The notes under the pieces are model-generated. The model was not told where the DNA came from. It made no database searches and saw nothing but the letters and a program-made list of their open reading frames with translations. The translations under genes were made by a program, and so were the position numbers. From the NCBI RefSeq assembly GCF_020026895.1, contig NZ_JAINZW010000009.1, forward strand, positions 1 through 53,850: DNA of 53,850 bases. The letters run 5' to 3'. Source of the stretch: Novilysobacter selenitireducens. Lineage in GTDB: Bacteria > Pseudomonadota > Gammaproteobacteria > Xanthomonadales > Xanthomonadaceae. Below are positions 45,580-53,850 of the stretch, piece by piece (positions within the stretch are counted from its first letter, which is position 1; each line of letters opens with the position of its first letter).

Positions 45580-46272
45580 TCAGCCGCCGGTGCTGCCGCT
45601 CTCGTCGCCGCCGGTCATGTCGCGATAGCGCTTGAGTGCGGCGGCCAGGTCGCCCTCGACCTCGCGCCGGTTGCGCTTGTGTTCGACCAGCAACGCCTGC
45701 TGGCGCATGAGCTCGTCGTGCTGGGTGCGGATGGTGGTCGCAAGGTCCTTGGGGACCTTGTCGCCGCTGAGTTCGGCCTGGCTGGCGCGACGCAGCAGGC
45801 TGACCAGGCTTTGGCGCAGGCCCTTGATGCCGTACTCCGACGCCTGCACGGTCTCGTCCATCAGCGTGATGCGGTGCTGGAAAGCACGCCGCAGCTCGGC
45901 CTCGCTGTTGTAGGACTCCACCATCGCGACATCGCGCCGCTTGGCGGCCTCCAGCGCCGCCGCTTCGGCGGCGGCCTGGCGCGCGGCCGCCTCGGCCGCG
46001 ACGCGCTCCTCGGGTGTCATTGCACGGCCCATGCGCGCGGTCGGCAGGCCGCTGCGCGCGCTGATCTCGGTGCGGGCGTTGTCGACCGCATCGGCCGGCA
46101 GGGCGTCGCCGCAGACGCGGCGTCCGCCTTCGTCCCAGCAGTACAGCTTCTTCGACGCGGCCGGCGGCTTCGACTGGCGCTGGGCCAGGCCAGTCGCGGG
46201 TGCGACCAGGGCCAGCAGCAGCGTCGCGCCCAGCATCGTGCGTGCAGCGGTCGAGGTGTGAGCAGTCGTCAT
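45580..46272 (-). CDS. Secreted DUF4124-type protein with coiled coil
   Basis: A 230-aa protein with a signal peptide (cleavage near GLAQ, about residue 31). It has a short DUF4124-like unit (KLYCWDEGGRRVCGDALPADAV, two Cys), followed by a long Ala/Glu/Arg-rich helical region that probably forms a coiled coil (RVAAEAAARQAAAEAAALEAAKRRD, later VEHKRNRREVEGDLAAALKRY). The role is unknown; such proteins are periplasmic. ATG 46272 has GGAGG upstream. An in-frame ATG at 46308 is possible. Convergent with algC and 86 bp downstream of pyrE on the same strand. Confidence 0.8.
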   Translation of the reverse strand: MTTAHTSTAARTMLGATLLLALVAPATGLAQRQSKPPAASKKLYCWDEGGRRVCGDALPADAVDNARTEISARSGLPTARMGRAMTPEERVAAEAAARQAAAEAAALEAAKRRDVAMVESYNSEAELRRAFQHRITLMDETVQASEYGIKGLRQSLVSLLRRASQAELSGDKVPKDLATTIRTQHDELMRQQALLVEHKRNRREVEGDLAAALKRYRDMTGGDESGSTGG

Positions 46273-46357
46273 GTCGCCTCCGGTCGTCCCTGATGTGTTC
46301 GTGGTGGCCATCTGGAAGGGATAACGCAAGAGTCGGGCCAGCGCCGGCCGCGGTGGA

Positions 46358-47035
46358 TCAGCCGCCGGTGGCGCTGCCGTAGGCCCGGCGATAGGCCATC
46401 AGTGCGTCGCGTTGCGCGGCGAGCTCCGAGCGGCCACCTGCGAACGCGAGCAGGTCGTCGAGCCGCGCCACGGCCACCACCGGCAATCCGTGTTCATCCG
46501 CGACAGTTTCTGCCGCCGAGCGTCGCGGCACTGTCGAATCCGCCGGCGGTTCGCCGACGATTTCCTGGCGGTCCAAGGCGATGACGATGCCTGCGACCGT
46601 GCCGCCCGCTCCGCCGATGATCGCGAGCGCTTCGCGGATGGCGGTGCCGGCAGTGATGACGTCGTCCACCACCAGCACGCGGCGACCGTCCAGCGGTGCG
46701 CCGATGAGCTGGCCGCCCTCGCCGTGGGCCTTGGCCTCCTTGCGATTGAACGCCACCGGCAGGTCGCGCCCGCGGCGGGCGAACTCGCACGCCAGCGCGG
46801 TCGCCAGCGGGATGCCCTTGTAGGCCGGCCCGAACAGCACGTCGAACTCCAGCCCGGCCGCCTCGATCGCGTCAGCGTAGCAACCCGCCAGCCCGGCCAG
46901 CGCGGCGCCGGAATCGAAGCGGCCGGCGTTGAAGAAGTACGGACTGGTGCGGCCGGACTTCAGCGTGAACTCGCCGAAACGCAGGGCCTGGGCGTCCAGC
47001 GCCAGTTGCAGGAAACGGGTGCGGTGGTCGGTCAT
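46358..47035 (-). CDS. pyrE: Orotate phosphoribosyltransferase
   Basis: A 225-aa enzyme adding ribose 5-phosphate from PRPP to orotate, the fifth step of UMP synthesis. The PRPP loop VLVVDDVITAGTA and FNRKEAKAHGEGG (flexible catalytic loop with Lys) are intact, as is SGRTSPYFFNAGRF near the N-terminus. The length matches the usual 210-230 aa. TATCAT on the minus strand at 47100-47095 is a likely -10 box with a leader of about 50 nt. It is divergent from the exonuclease III gene, as pyrE is from crc in Pseudomonas. Confidence 0.96.
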   Translation of the reverse strand: MTDHRTRFLQLALDAQALRFGEFTLKSGRTSPYFFNAGRFDSGAALAGLAGCYADAIEAAGLEFDVLFGPAYKGIPLATALACEFARRGRDLPVAFNRKEAKAHGEGGQLIGAPLDGRRVLVVDDVITAGTAIREALAIIGGAGGTVAGIVIALDRQEIVGEPPADSTVPRRSAAETVADEHGLPVVAVARLDDLLAFAGGRSELAAQRDALMAYRRAYGSATGG

Positions 47036-47094
47036 CGGCGTGCGTCTGTCGGGAAGGCTGAACGTGCGGCGCGACCGCCGTCACGGGGGCGGCC

Positions 47095-47100
47095 ATGATA
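47095..47100 (-). promoter_or_regulatory. -10 box of pyrE
   Basis: TATCAT on the minus strand, 60 bases before the pyrE ATG (47035). Confidence 0.4.
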
Positions 47101-47136
47101 GGCCAGCGCCCGGGGCACGGGCCGCGGGTGCGTTGT

Positions 47137-47142
47137 TATGAT
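47137..47142 (+). promoter_or_regulatory. -10 box of the exonuclease III gene
   Basis: TATGAT, 27 bases before the ATG at 47169, divergent from the pyrE -10 box 37 bp away. Confidence 0.45.
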
Positions 47143-47168
47143 CGCCCGACCCCCGACGCGGAACCTGC

Positions 47169-47981
47169 ATGCGCATCATCAGCTTCAACGCCAACGGCCT
47201 GCGCTCGGCCGCCCGCAAGGGCTTCTTCGACTGGTTCGCGCAGCAGGACGCCGACGTGCTGTGCGTGCAGGAGACCAAGGCACAGGAACACCAGCTGGCC
47301 GGCCCGGAATTCCTCCCGGAGGGCTACCGCGCCTTCTTTCGCGATGCCACGACGAAGAAGGGCTACAGCGGCGTGGCGATCTACGCCCGGCGCGAGCCCG
47401 ACGAGGTGCGCACGGAGCTGGGCTGGGCGCCGTTTGACGACGAGGGGCGCTACATCGAGGCACGCTTCGGCAACCTGTCGGTGGTGTCGTTCTACATCCC
47501 GTCGGGCTCGTCGGGCGAGTTGCGGCAGGGCTTCAAGTTCGAAGTCATGGAGTGGCTCAAACCCATCCTCGACGGCTGGCGTGCCAGCGGGCGCGAGTAC
47601 GTGCTGTGCGGCGACTGGAACATCGTGCGCAGCCGCCTGGACATCAGGAACTGGACGTCGAACCAGAAGAACTCCGGCTGCCTGCCGCCCGAGCGCGCAT
47701 GGCTCAACGGCCAGGTGCACGCCGACGGCGGCAGCGACGGCACCGACCATTGCGCCGACGGCTGGGTCGATGCCTACCGCGCGCTGCATTCCGAGGGCCA
47801 GGACTACACCTGGTGGAGCAACCGCGGCGCGGCGCGTGCCAACAACGTGGGTTGGCGCATCGACTACCAGCTGCTGACGCCGGGCCTACGTGAGCGCCTG
47901 CAGCGTTGCGCGATCCTGCGCGAGCCGCGGTTCTCCGACCATGCGCCGTTCACCGTCGATTACGCGGGGGCGCTGGGCTGA
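47169..47981 (+). CDS. xth: Exodeoxyribonuclease III-type AP endonuclease (Crc-position orthologue)
   Basis: A 270-aa EEP-family nuclease repairing abasic sites. Catalytic residues are all present: Asn7 and Glu35 in FNANG and CVQETKAQ, Asp149/Asn151 in CGDWNIV, Asp in GWRIDYQLL, and Asp257/His258 in FSDHAPF. It closely resembles Pseudomonas Crc in overall sequence (for example FKFEVMEWLKPIL, WRIDYQLLTPGLR) and lies next to pyrE like crc. In Crc, however, the catalytic acids are replaced (QDT, CGS, SQH). So this is predicted to be a working nuclease, not a translational repressor. The TGA overlaps the ATG of the permease gene. Confidence 0.92.
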   Translation: MRIISFNANGLRSAARKGFFDWFAQQDADVLCVQETKAQEHQLAGPEFLPEGYRAFFRDATTKKGYSGVAIYARREPDEVRTELGWAPFDDEGRYIEARFGNLSVVSFYIPSGSSGELRQGFKFEVMEWLKPILDGWRASGREYVLCGDWNIVRSRLDIRNWTSNQKNSGCLPPERAWLNGQVHADGGSDGTDHCADGWVDAYRALHSEGQDYTWWSNRGAARANNVGWRIDYQLLTPGLRERLQRCAILREPRFSDHAPFTVDYAGALG

Positions 47982-49324
47982 TGGCGACCTCCGCGACCAC
48001 GGCCACCGCCGACGCGCCCGCCTCCTACAAGGGCTGGCGCGGCATCCGCCGCGCGTTCGGCACGCCCTCGGCGATGACCATGCTGATGCTGGGCTTCGGC
48101 TCGGGCCTGCCGTTCCTGCTGATCGCCTCGATGACGCTGTCCACGCGCCTGCGCGACTCGGGCCTGGACCTGGGCAGCATCGGCCTGATCAGCCTCGCCA
48201 GCTTCTTCTACCTGCTGAAGTTCCTATGGGCGCCGCTGATCGACCGCTACGCCTTCCCGCTAACGGCGTTCCTTGGCCGCCGCCGCTCGTGGCTGCTCGT
48301 GTCGCAGGTGGTGGTGGCACTGGGCCTGGTCGCGCTGGCACTGACGCGCCCGGAACTGGGCGTCGGCCCGCTGGTGATGTGGGTGCTGGTGGCGTCCTTT
48401 GCCGGGGCCACGCAGGACGCGGCCGTGGATGCCTATCGCATCGAGATCGCGCCCGTGAAGGCGCAGGCTGCGCTCGCTGCGACCTACACGCTGGGCTACC
48501 GCATCGGCCTGATCCTCGCCGGCGCCGGCGCGCTGTACGTCGCCGAGTTCCTCGGCTGGCGCGAGGCGTACCTGGCAATGGCCGCCCTCATGTTGCTGCC
48601 GATCATCACCACGCTGGTGTGCCGCGAGCCGGTAGCGCCGGAGTCCACGGTCGAGCGCCGGATCGATTTTGTCGGTGCGTTCTGGCAGCCGTTCTCCAGC
48701 TTCTTCTCCACCAACGGGCTGCTGCTGGGGCTGGCGCTGCTGCTGTTCGTGGGCCTGTTCAAGTTTCCCGACCAGGTGATCGGCGTCATGGCCGGTCCGT
48801 TCTACCTGGATTCGGGCTACACCAAGGCCGACATCGCCACGGTGTCCAAGCTCTACGGCATCTGGATGGGCATCGCCGGGGCATTCATCGGCGGCATCGC
48901 GGTGGCGGCGTTCGGGTTCCGCAGGATGCTGTTCCTGGCCGCAATCGGTGTTGCGCTGTCCAACGTCGCCTTCGTACTGATGGCGCAGTACCCGTCGCAG
49001 ATCTGGGCGTTCTACGCCGCCATCAGCGCCGACAACCTGTTCCAGGGCTTTGCCGGCGTGGTGCTGGTGGCGTTCATGTCCTCGTTGACCGACCGCAACT
49101 TCACCGCGACGCAGTACGCGCTGCTGGTGTCGCTGGCCAACCTGCCGGGCAAGTTCGTCGGCGGCGTGTCGGGTTTCATCGTCGAGGCGACCTCGTACGT
49201 GACCTTCTTCGTCCTCAGTGCGCTGACCGTGGTGCCGACGCTGCTGTTGCTGGCGTGGCTGTGGCGGCGCATCCGCGAGCCGGTGGCCGAGCCCGCGGAG
49301 CCTGCTGCGGAGCCCGTGGCATGA
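47981..49324 (+). CDS. ampG: AmpG-family muropeptide permease (MFS)
   Basis: A 447-aa inner-membrane protein with about 12 hydrophobic segments. The N-terminal LMLGFGSGLPFLLIASMTLSTRLRDSGLD, FFYLLKFLWAPLIDRY and FAGATQDAAVDAYRIE resemble AmpG, which imports GlcNAc-anhydroMurNAc peptides in peptidoglycan recycling. Signatures of the family include KFLWAPLxDR and DxAVDAYR. The recycling kinase gene anmK lies 320 bp downstream on the opposite strand, supporting the assignment. The start ATG overlaps the xth stop codon (TGATG), and the stop overlaps the next gene by four bases. Confidence 0.9.
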   Translation: MATSATTATADAPASYKGWRGIRRAFGTPSAMTMLMLGFGSGLPFLLIASMTLSTRLRDSGLDLGSIGLISLASFFYLLKFLWAPLIDRYAFPLTAFLGRRRSWLLVSQVVVALGLVALALTRPELGVGPLVMWVLVASFAGATQDAAVDAYRIEIAPVKAQAALAATYTLGYRIGLILAGAGALYVAEFLGWREAYLAMAALMLLPIITTLVCREPVAPESTVERRIDFVGAFWQPFSSFFSTNGLLLGLALLLFVGLFKFPDQVIGVMAGPFYLDSGYTKADIATVSKLYGIWMGIAGAFIGGIAVAAFGFRRMLFLAAIGVALSNVAFVLMAQYPSQIWAFYAAISADNLFQGFAGVVLVAFMSSLTDRNFTATQYALLVSLANLPGKFVGGVSGFIVEATSYVTFFVLSALTVVPTLLLLAWLWRRIREPVAEPAEPAAEPVA

Positions 49325-49659
49325 ACGAGCTGACCATCCGCGACATCGGTCCACTCTTGATGGAGCGCATCAAGCGGGTGGCCGATGCGCACGGGTGGAG
49401 CCAGCAACATGCGCTGATGCACATGCTGGAAACCGGCCTGTTCGAGTGCGAGGCCGAGCTTGCATCGAAACTGACCGACAGCGACGCGATGGCGCTCAAG
49501 GCGGCCATCGCCGCGCTGGAAGGGATCCCCAACGATCCGGGTTTCGCCCGCATCGGCCGCGCCGAGGCGCCCGCGACCAGGGCGCAGCCCGACCAGTCGA
49601 TCCGCCCGGACATCCTGCCCGATGGCAGCCGTCCAACGTCGGATCAGGACGCCGGGTAG
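49321..49659 (+). CDS. Small hypothetical protein coupled to ampG
   Basis: A 112-aa protein starting at an ATGA overlap with ampG (49321-49324). The N-terminal 45 residues ([40 protein letters not shown]) resemble a ribbon-helix-helix DNA-binding unit ([23 protein letters not shown]). The C-terminal half is disordered, Pro/Ala-rich ([21 protein letters not shown]). Its last 16 bases overlap the convergent anmK gene. A regulatory role is only inferred from the RHH-like pattern. Confidence 0.65.
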   Translation: MNELTIRDIGPLLMERIKRVADAHGWSQQHALMHMLETGLFECEAELASKLTDSDAMALKAAIAALEGIPNDPGFARIGRAEAPATRAQPDQSIRPDILPDGSRPTSDQDAG

Positions 49660-50837
49660 ACCACGCCCAGCACGCGCGGGCCCGCCGCGCCGGTCACCGA
49701 GGCCATGTTGCCCGGACGGCCCATGACCGCCTGCCGCGCCAGCCATGCGAACGCGGCCGCTTCGACGAAGTCCGGATCCAGCCCGTGCAGCGCGGTCGAT
49801 TCCACCGCCACGCCGGGCAGCAACGCCGCGATCCGTGCCAGCAACCCCGCATTGCGCACGCCACCGCCGCACGCCAGCACGCGGCGCGTTGTCGGCTGGT
49901 GCGCGCGCAGCGCGTCGACCACGGTGGTGGCGCTCAGCTCCAACAGCGTCGCCTGCACGTCCTGCGGGCGCTCGCTGCCATGCAGGTGGCGTTGCAGCCA
50001 GTCGAGGTGGAAGTGCTCGCGGCCCGTGCTCTTGGGCGGCGGCAGCGCGAAATAGGGGTCGCTGCGCAGGCGCGCGAGCAGTGCGAGGTCCGGTGCGCCC
50101 GTGCTGGCCCACGCCCCGTCCGCATCGAACGGCTGCCCGAGGTGGCGCTCGCACCACGCGTCCATCAGTGCGTTGGCCGGTCCGGTGTCGAAGCCGCGCA
50201 CGTCGCCCTGGCGCGGCAGCAGCGTGAAGTTGGCGATCCCGCCCAGGTTGAGCGCCGCGCGGTCCTCGTCGGGCGAATGCAGTAACGCGGCATGGAAGGC
50301 CGGCACCAGCGGCGCGCCGTGGCCGCCGGCGGCGACGTCGCGGCGCCGGAAGTCGGCCACCGTGGCGATGCCGGTGCGCTCGGCGATGACGTGCGCGTCG
50401 CCGAGCTGGATCGTGAAAGGATGCCGGCCGTCGAAGCGCGCGCCCTCGGGCCGGTGGCGCAGCGTCTGGCCGTGCGAGCCGATCGCGCGCACGTGCGCCG
50501 CGGTGAGTCCGGCATCGCGCACCAGTGACGCGGCGGCCTCGGCGAACGCCTCGCCCAGGCGCGTATCGAGCGTGCCAAGTTCGTCCAGTGAATCCAGCGA
50601 GCCGCCCTGGCCCAGCACGACGAGCCGCCGACGCAGGTCGTCCGGCCAAGGCGTGGTGCGTGCGTGCAGGACCTCGCACTGCAGCGCGCCACCGGCGTCG
50701 TCGAACCGGACCAGTGCGGCATCGATGCCGTCGGCGCTGGTGCCGGAGATCAGGCCGACGAACAGCCCGGGGCCAACGAAAAACCCGCCTGTTTCAGGCG
50801 GGTCATCGTGCTGCACAGGAGGCGACGCGGTCGCCAT
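49644..50837 (-). CDS. anmK: Anhydro-N-acetylmuramic acid kinase
   Basis: A 397-aa enzyme that opens and phosphorylates 1,6-anhydro-MurNAc during peptidoglycan recycling. [20 protein letters not shown] contains the ATP-phosphate loop (usually GTSxDGxD). [36 protein letters not shown] and [14 protein letters not shown] are the family motifs. The N-terminus is about 20 residues longer than usual ([15 protein letters not shown]), so an internal start is possible. It overlaps the M23 peptidase stop codon (TAATG at 50835-50839), indicating a two-gene operon. Confidence 0.93.
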   Translation of the reverse strand: MATASPPVQHDDPPETGGFFVGPGLFVGLISGTSADGIDAALVRFDDAGGALQCEVLHARTTPWPDDLRRRLVVLGQGGSLDSLDELGTLDTRLGEAFAEAAASLVRDAGLTAAHVRAIGSHGQTLRHRPEGARFDGRHPFTIQLGDAHVIAERTGIATVADFRRRDVAAGGHGAPLVPAFHAALLHSPDEDRAALNLGGIANFTLLPRQGDVRGFDTGPANALMDAWCERHLGQPFDADGAWASTGAPDLALLARLRSDPYFALPPPKSTGREHFHLDWLQRHLHGSERPQDVQATLLELSATTVVDALRAHQPTTRRVLACGGGVRNAGLLARIAALLPGVAVESTALHGLDPDFVEAAAFAWLARQAVMGRPGNMASVTGAAGPRVLGVVYPAS

Positions 50838-52273
50838 TACGCCTTCGGGCGTTCGGGCTTGGCCGGCTCGGCTTCTGGTGCCGGTTCGGCCTTCGCGAGG
50901 CGGGCGTTGTCCATGCGCTGCAGCTGGGCCAGTGCCGGCGCCATCTGCGCCCGGAAGGCGACCAGGTCGGCGCCCTTCAGCGGTTCCGGCGGCGGCATCG
51001 TCACCGACAGCGGGTTGCGGTGCACGCCGTTGACGCGGAATTCGTAGTGCAGGTGCGGGCCGGTGGACAGGCCGGAGCTGCCGACGTAACCGATGGTCTC
51101 GCCCTGGCGCACGCGCTGGCCGGCCTTGTACTTGCCGAAACGCGACATGTGCGCGTACAGCGTGGTGTGGCCGCGGCCATGGTCGAGGATGACGGCGCGG
51201 CCGTAGCCGCCACGCCAACCGGCGAACTGCACGCGTGCATCGCCGGCGGCCATGATCGGCGTGCCCGACGGGGCGCCGTAATCCACGCCCTTGTGCATGC
51301 GCACCTTGCCCGCCACCGGATGGCGGCGCGAGCCGAAGCCGGAGGTCAGCCTCGCGTACTGGATCGGCATGCGGATGAAGCTCTTCTTCAACGGCCGGCC
51401 TTCGGCGGTGAAGTACTCGGCCTTGCCGTCGCGCTCGAAGCGGAAGCCCGAATAGGTCTTGCCGCCGGTGGTGAAGGTCGCCGCACGGATCGCGCCGGTG
51501 CCGACGCGCTCGCCTTCGCGCCACACCTCGTCGTACACCACGCTGAAGTGGTCGCCCTTCTGCGTATCCTTGAAGTCGATGTCGTACTGGAAGATCTGGT
51601 CGGTCATCGTCGAGATCGCCGCCGGCGACAGCCCGGCCTTGCGAGCGGCGACGTACAGCGAGCTGTGGATCTCTCCGCTGACGACCTGGGTGCGGGTCTG
51701 CGTCGGGCGCTCGGTGACGGTCTCGGTGATCGCATCCGGGCCGATGCGCAGTTCCACACGCTGGTGTTCGCCGCGCTCGAAACGGATCGCGCGCAGCCCG
51801 CCGTTCACGGGCAGGTCGAATGCGAGTTCGGCGCCCGGGCGAAGCCGCGTCAGCGTGTCCTGCGCACCTGGGTGCTCGAGGATGCGGTACATCGTGGTGG
51901 CCGGGATATCGAGCGACTCGAACAGCGTGCCCAGGGTCTGGCCCTTCTCGACCGTGACGACTTCCCAGCTGTCCACCGGCTGGCGCTTGCGCGACACCGG
52001 CAGCGGCGGCAAGGCCAGCGCCATCGACTGGCGAGGCGTGTGCGCGGGGTCGCCCATCGGCGCATCGAACCCGGGCACGATAGCGGCCACCAGCATGCCG
52101 ATGGTGGCGACCAGGCTGGCCTGCGCCCACTGGCGGCGTGTCCAGCGGCCATTGAAACCATCGGAAATGTGGCGTGCCAGGACCGGGCGCTTGATCGCCG
52201 CCTCGCGCAGGGACTGCAGTCGCTCGCGCCGCGAGGGCACGGTCGGTGCGGTTCCGGAATCAAGCGTCGTCAT
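50837..52273 (-). CDS. M23 peptidoglycan DD-endopeptidase (MepM-like)
   Basis: A 478-aa membrane-anchored peptidase. It has a cytoplasmic N-terminus, one membrane helix ([21 protein letters not shown], about 48-68), a LysM/OapA-like region ([19 protein letters not shown]), and a degenerate domain. The LytM domain (about 310-425) has zinc ligands in [23 protein letters not shown] and [10 protein letters not shown]. MepM cleaves D,D-crosslinks to allow insertion of new glycan strands. The Pro/Ala/Glu-rich C-terminus is unusual. A good promoter lies upstream (52321-52349). Co-transcribed with anmK. Confidence 0.93.
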   Translation of the reverse strand: MTTLDSGTAPTVPSRRERLQSLREAAIKRPVLARHISDGFNGRWTRRQWAQASLVATIGMLVAAIVPGFDAPMGDPAHTPRQSMALALPPLPVSRKRQPVDSWEVVTVEKGQTLGTLFESLDIPATTMYRILEHPGAQDTLTRLRPGAELAFDLPVNGGLRAIRFERGEHQRVELRIGPDAITETVTERPTQTRTQVVSGEIHSSLYVAARKAGLSPAAISTMTDQIFQYDIDFKDTQKGDHFSVVYDEVWREGERVGTGAIRAATFTTGGKTYSGFRFERDGKAEYFTAEGRPLKKSFIRMPIQYARLTSGFGSRRHPVAGKVRMHKGVDYGAPSGTPIMAAGDARVQFAGWRGGYGRAVILDHGRGHTTLYAHMSRFGKYKAGQRVRQGETIGYVGSSGLSTGPHLHYEFRVNGVHRNPLSVTMPPPEPLKGADLVAFRAQMAPALAQLQRMDNARLAKAEPAPEAEPAKPERPKA

Positions 52274-52320
52274 GCAGTGTCCCCCTGGGCAACTGGGTGT
52301 GAAGGCTTTGTAGCGGCGTT

Positions 52321-52349
52321 ACCATAGTGACGCGAGCAACGTGCGTCAA
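52321..52349 (-). promoter_or_regulatory. Promoter of the M23 peptidase-anmK operon
   Basis: On the minus strand TTGACG (52349-52344) and TATGGT (52326-52321) are exactly 17 bp apart, about 48 bases before the ATG at 52273. Confidence 0.65.
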
Positions 52350-52385
52350 ACCTTTGACATGAATAGGATTTTTCGCGCGCCTAGC

Positions 52386-52406
52386 TCTTAACTCCGTCTT
52401 AACTCC
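52386..52406. promoter_or_regulatory. Tandem TCTTAACTCC direct repeat
   Basis: TCTTAACTCC at 52386-52395 and again at 52397-52406, an 11-bp period (one helical turn), between the divergent M23 peptidase and tyrS genes. Tandem half-sites at this spacing are typical of OmpR/PhoB-family response regulators. Confidence 0.45.
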
Positions 52407-52459
52407 ATTCATGTCCGACGTCGCAGTTTCAGGCGCCGGACCCTGCTTCGAGACCCCCT

Positions 52460-53668
52460 GTGTCCGTCCAAGACTCCCTCGATCTGATCGGCCGTGGCGC
52501 CGACGAAGTGCTCAAGACCGATGAGCTGCGCGAGCGCCTCGCCTCCGGTCGTCCCCTGCGGATCAAGGCCGGCTTCGACCCCACCGCGCCGGACCTGCAC
52601 CTGGGCCACACCGTGCTGCTCAACAAGATGCGGCAGTTCCAGGACCTGGGGCATGAGGTCACGTTCCTGATCGGCGACTTCACCGGGATGATCGGCGACC
52701 CCACCGGCAAGAACGTCACCCGCAAGCCGCTGACCCGCGAGGACGTGGAAGCCAACGCCCGCACGTACTCCGACCAGGTCTTCAAGGTGCTCGACCCGCA
52801 GCGCACGCGCGTGCGCTTCAACTCCGAGTGGTTCGGCCGCATGGGCGCGGCCGACATGATCAAGCTGGCGGCGACGCATACAGTGGCGCGCATGCTGGAG
52901 CGCGACGACTTCGCCAAGCGCTACACCGCGCAGCAGCCGATCGCGATCCACGAGTTCCTCTACCCGCTGGTGCAGGGCTACGACTCGGTGGCGCTGGAGG
53001 CGGATGTCGAGCTCGGCGGCACCGACCAGAAGTTCAACCTGCTGATGGGCCGCGCGCTGCAGGAGCACCACGGCCAGCGACCGCAGGTCGTGCTGACCAT
53101 GCCGCTGCTGGAAGGCCTCGACGGCGTGCAGAAGATGAGCAAGTCGCTGGGCAACTACATCGGCATCAACGAGCCGGCGATCGACATCGTCACCAAGACG
53201 ATGAAGGTCGATGACGCATTGATGTGGCGCTGGATCGAACTGCTCAGCTTCGACATCTCGATGGCGGAAGCCGCGACGTTGCGCATCGACATCGAGGCGG
53301 GCCAGCTCAACCCGCGCGACCTCAAGTTGCGCCTGGCGCGCGAACTGGCCGCCCGCTTCCACGGTGGGCCTGCGGCCGAACAGGCGGTGGCCGGCTGGAA
53401 CGCGGCCGTGCGAGGCCAGGGCGACACGGCGCAGTTGCCGTTGAACGACGTGGCGGTGCCGGCCGATGGAATTCGCATCGCCGCGCTGCTCACGGCAGCA
53501 GGCCTTACGCCGAGCAATTCGGAAGCCAACCGCAAGCTGCGCGAGCGCGCCGTGCGTATCGATGGCACGGTCTTGGAGGATGCGCAGCTCACGCTGGCAC
53601 CGGGTTTCGAAGGCGTGTTGGCGGTGGGCAAGCGCACGTTTGCGCGCGTTCGACTGGTCGCTGCCTGA
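52460..53668 (+). CDS. tyrS: Tyrosyl-tRNA synthetase
   Basis: A 402-aa class I synthetase. The HIGH motif is HLGH (47-50) in [20 protein letters not shown], and the KMSKS loop is [42 protein letters not shown] is the tyrosine-binding part. The C-terminal S4-like domain (about 335-395, [32 protein letters not shown]) binds the tRNA. It is of the shorter branch common in Xanthomonadaceae. The start is GTG at 52460. It is the last gene; an rRNA-type promoter follows. Confidence 0.95.
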   Translation: MSVQDSLDLIGRGADEVLKTDELRERLASGRPLRIKAGFDPTAPDLHLGHTVLLNKMRQFQDLGHEVTFLIGDFTGMIGDPTGKNVTRKPLTREDVEANARTYSDQVFKVLDPQRTRVRFNSEWFGRMGAADMIKLAATHTVARMLERDDFAKRYTAQQPIAIHEFLYPLVQGYDSVALEADVELGGTDQKFNLLMGRALQEHHGQRPQVVLTMPLLEGLDGVQKMSKSLGNYIGINEPAIDIVTKTMKVDDALMWRWIELLSFDISMAEAATLRIDIEAGQLNPRDLKLRLARELAARFHGGPAAEQAVAGWNAAVRGQGDTAQLPLNDVAVPADGIRIAALLTAAGLTPSNSEANRKLRERAVRIDGTVLEDAQLTLAPGFEGVLAVGKRTFARVRLVAA

Positions 53669-53850
53669 ATCATCGGCATCGCCGCAAAAAAATTTTCGCG
53701 TGCCCCCTTCCCAAGTGTGAAGCGCATGTGCACAATGCGCGGCCCTGCTGAGGGGGTGGCCTTGAGGGGCTGCCGAATCGGCGGGGGATCTGAAGCAGAA
53801 AGCGTGTCGAGAAGGTGTTGACGGCCCGGAAATCTGCTGTAAGATGTGCG
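53669..53850 (+). promoter_or_regulatory. Leader region of a probable rRNA operon beyond the window
   Basis: 182 bp after tyrS without a gene. An A/T-rich block (AAAAAAATTTT, 53686-53696) and a weak CACAAT (53731-53736) precede the strong promoter at 53818-53845. In Xanthomonas, tyrS is followed by a 16S-23S-5S operon, so the window probably ends in its promoter region; no rRNA bases are visible. Confidence 0.55.
53818..53845 (+). promoter_or_regulatory. Strong sigma-70 promoter at the window end
   Basis: TTGACG (53818-53823) and TAAGAT (53840-53845) with 16-bp spacing, followed by GTGCG. The best -35/-10 pair in the window and the type expected of rrn P1. Confidence 0.7.

Noticed and set aside
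47169-47981. Annotation as catabolite repression control protein Crc
   Set aside because: All exonuclease III catalytic residues are present (Glu35, Asp149, Asn151, Asp257, His258), which Crc lacks.

Overview
The window looks like part of a Xanthomonadaceae (Lysobacteraceae) chromosome, most like Lysobacter or Luteimonas. This is inferred from the high GC content (about 70% by eye), strongly G/C-biased third codon positions, GTAG-type REP palindromes, TANAAT-like -10 boxes set a few bases from many start codons, and gene orders such as coaBC-dut-algC, pyrE-exonuclease III and tyrS followed by an rRNA-type promoter. Most of it is core housekeeping DNA. No rRNA or tRNA gene, CRISPR array, transposase or prophage was found.

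Region by region. 1-7.1 kb: queF, a YecA/UPF0149 protein, monomeric isocitrate dehydrogenase, a small unknown gene divergent from a LysR regulator with a near-perfect operator palindrome between them, and a lipoprotein-type methyltransferase. 7.2-11.6 kb: oleB, a YkgJ-type Cys-cluster gene on the other strand, oleC and oleD. These are the head-to-head olefin genes, but oleA is not here. 11.6-18.3 kb: ubiJ-ubiB, truC, a DUF2059-type secreted protein, arfB, an acyltransferase, and a family 2 glycosyltransferase preceded by a sigma-54-like promoter. 18.3-22.7 kb: the glyoxylate shunt, with a LysR regulator divergent from aceB, three REP pairs, then aceA.

22.8-30.0 kb is the most interesting part. 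A cNMP-binding/GGDEF protein lies 3 nt upstream of a class III cyclase-TPR membrane protein. Two small paralogous peptides follow on the opposite strand; they have nitrile-hydratase-leader-like N-termini and a conserved C-terminal motif. Next comes a SagB-like FMN dehydrogenase, divergent from the second peptide. This matches a computationally proposed but, to my knowledge, experimentally uncharacterised RiPP-type peptide modification system. The stretch from about 24.95 to 27.54 kb is visibly poorer in GC than its surroundings. Just downstream, two of three paralogous secreted proteins share an exact C-x14-C-x22-C spacing; the third is at 32.4 kb.

30.0-38.7 kb: comM, ubiK, a PII gene without amtB, the third secreted paralogue, divergent speE and speA, a HIBADH-type dehydrogenase, a membrane protein and a SPOR protein. 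38.7-53.85 kb: argS, radC, coaC and coaB as two overlapping genes rather than one fused gene, dut, a membrane-anchored algC/xanA-type phosphohexomutase, a DUF4124 protein, pyrE, an exonuclease III with intact catalytic residues at the crc position, an AmpG-type permease with a small coupled gene, anmK and an M23 endopeptidase (peptidoglycan recycling and remodelling), tyrS, and finally a strong promoter that probably drives an rRNA operon beyond the window edge.
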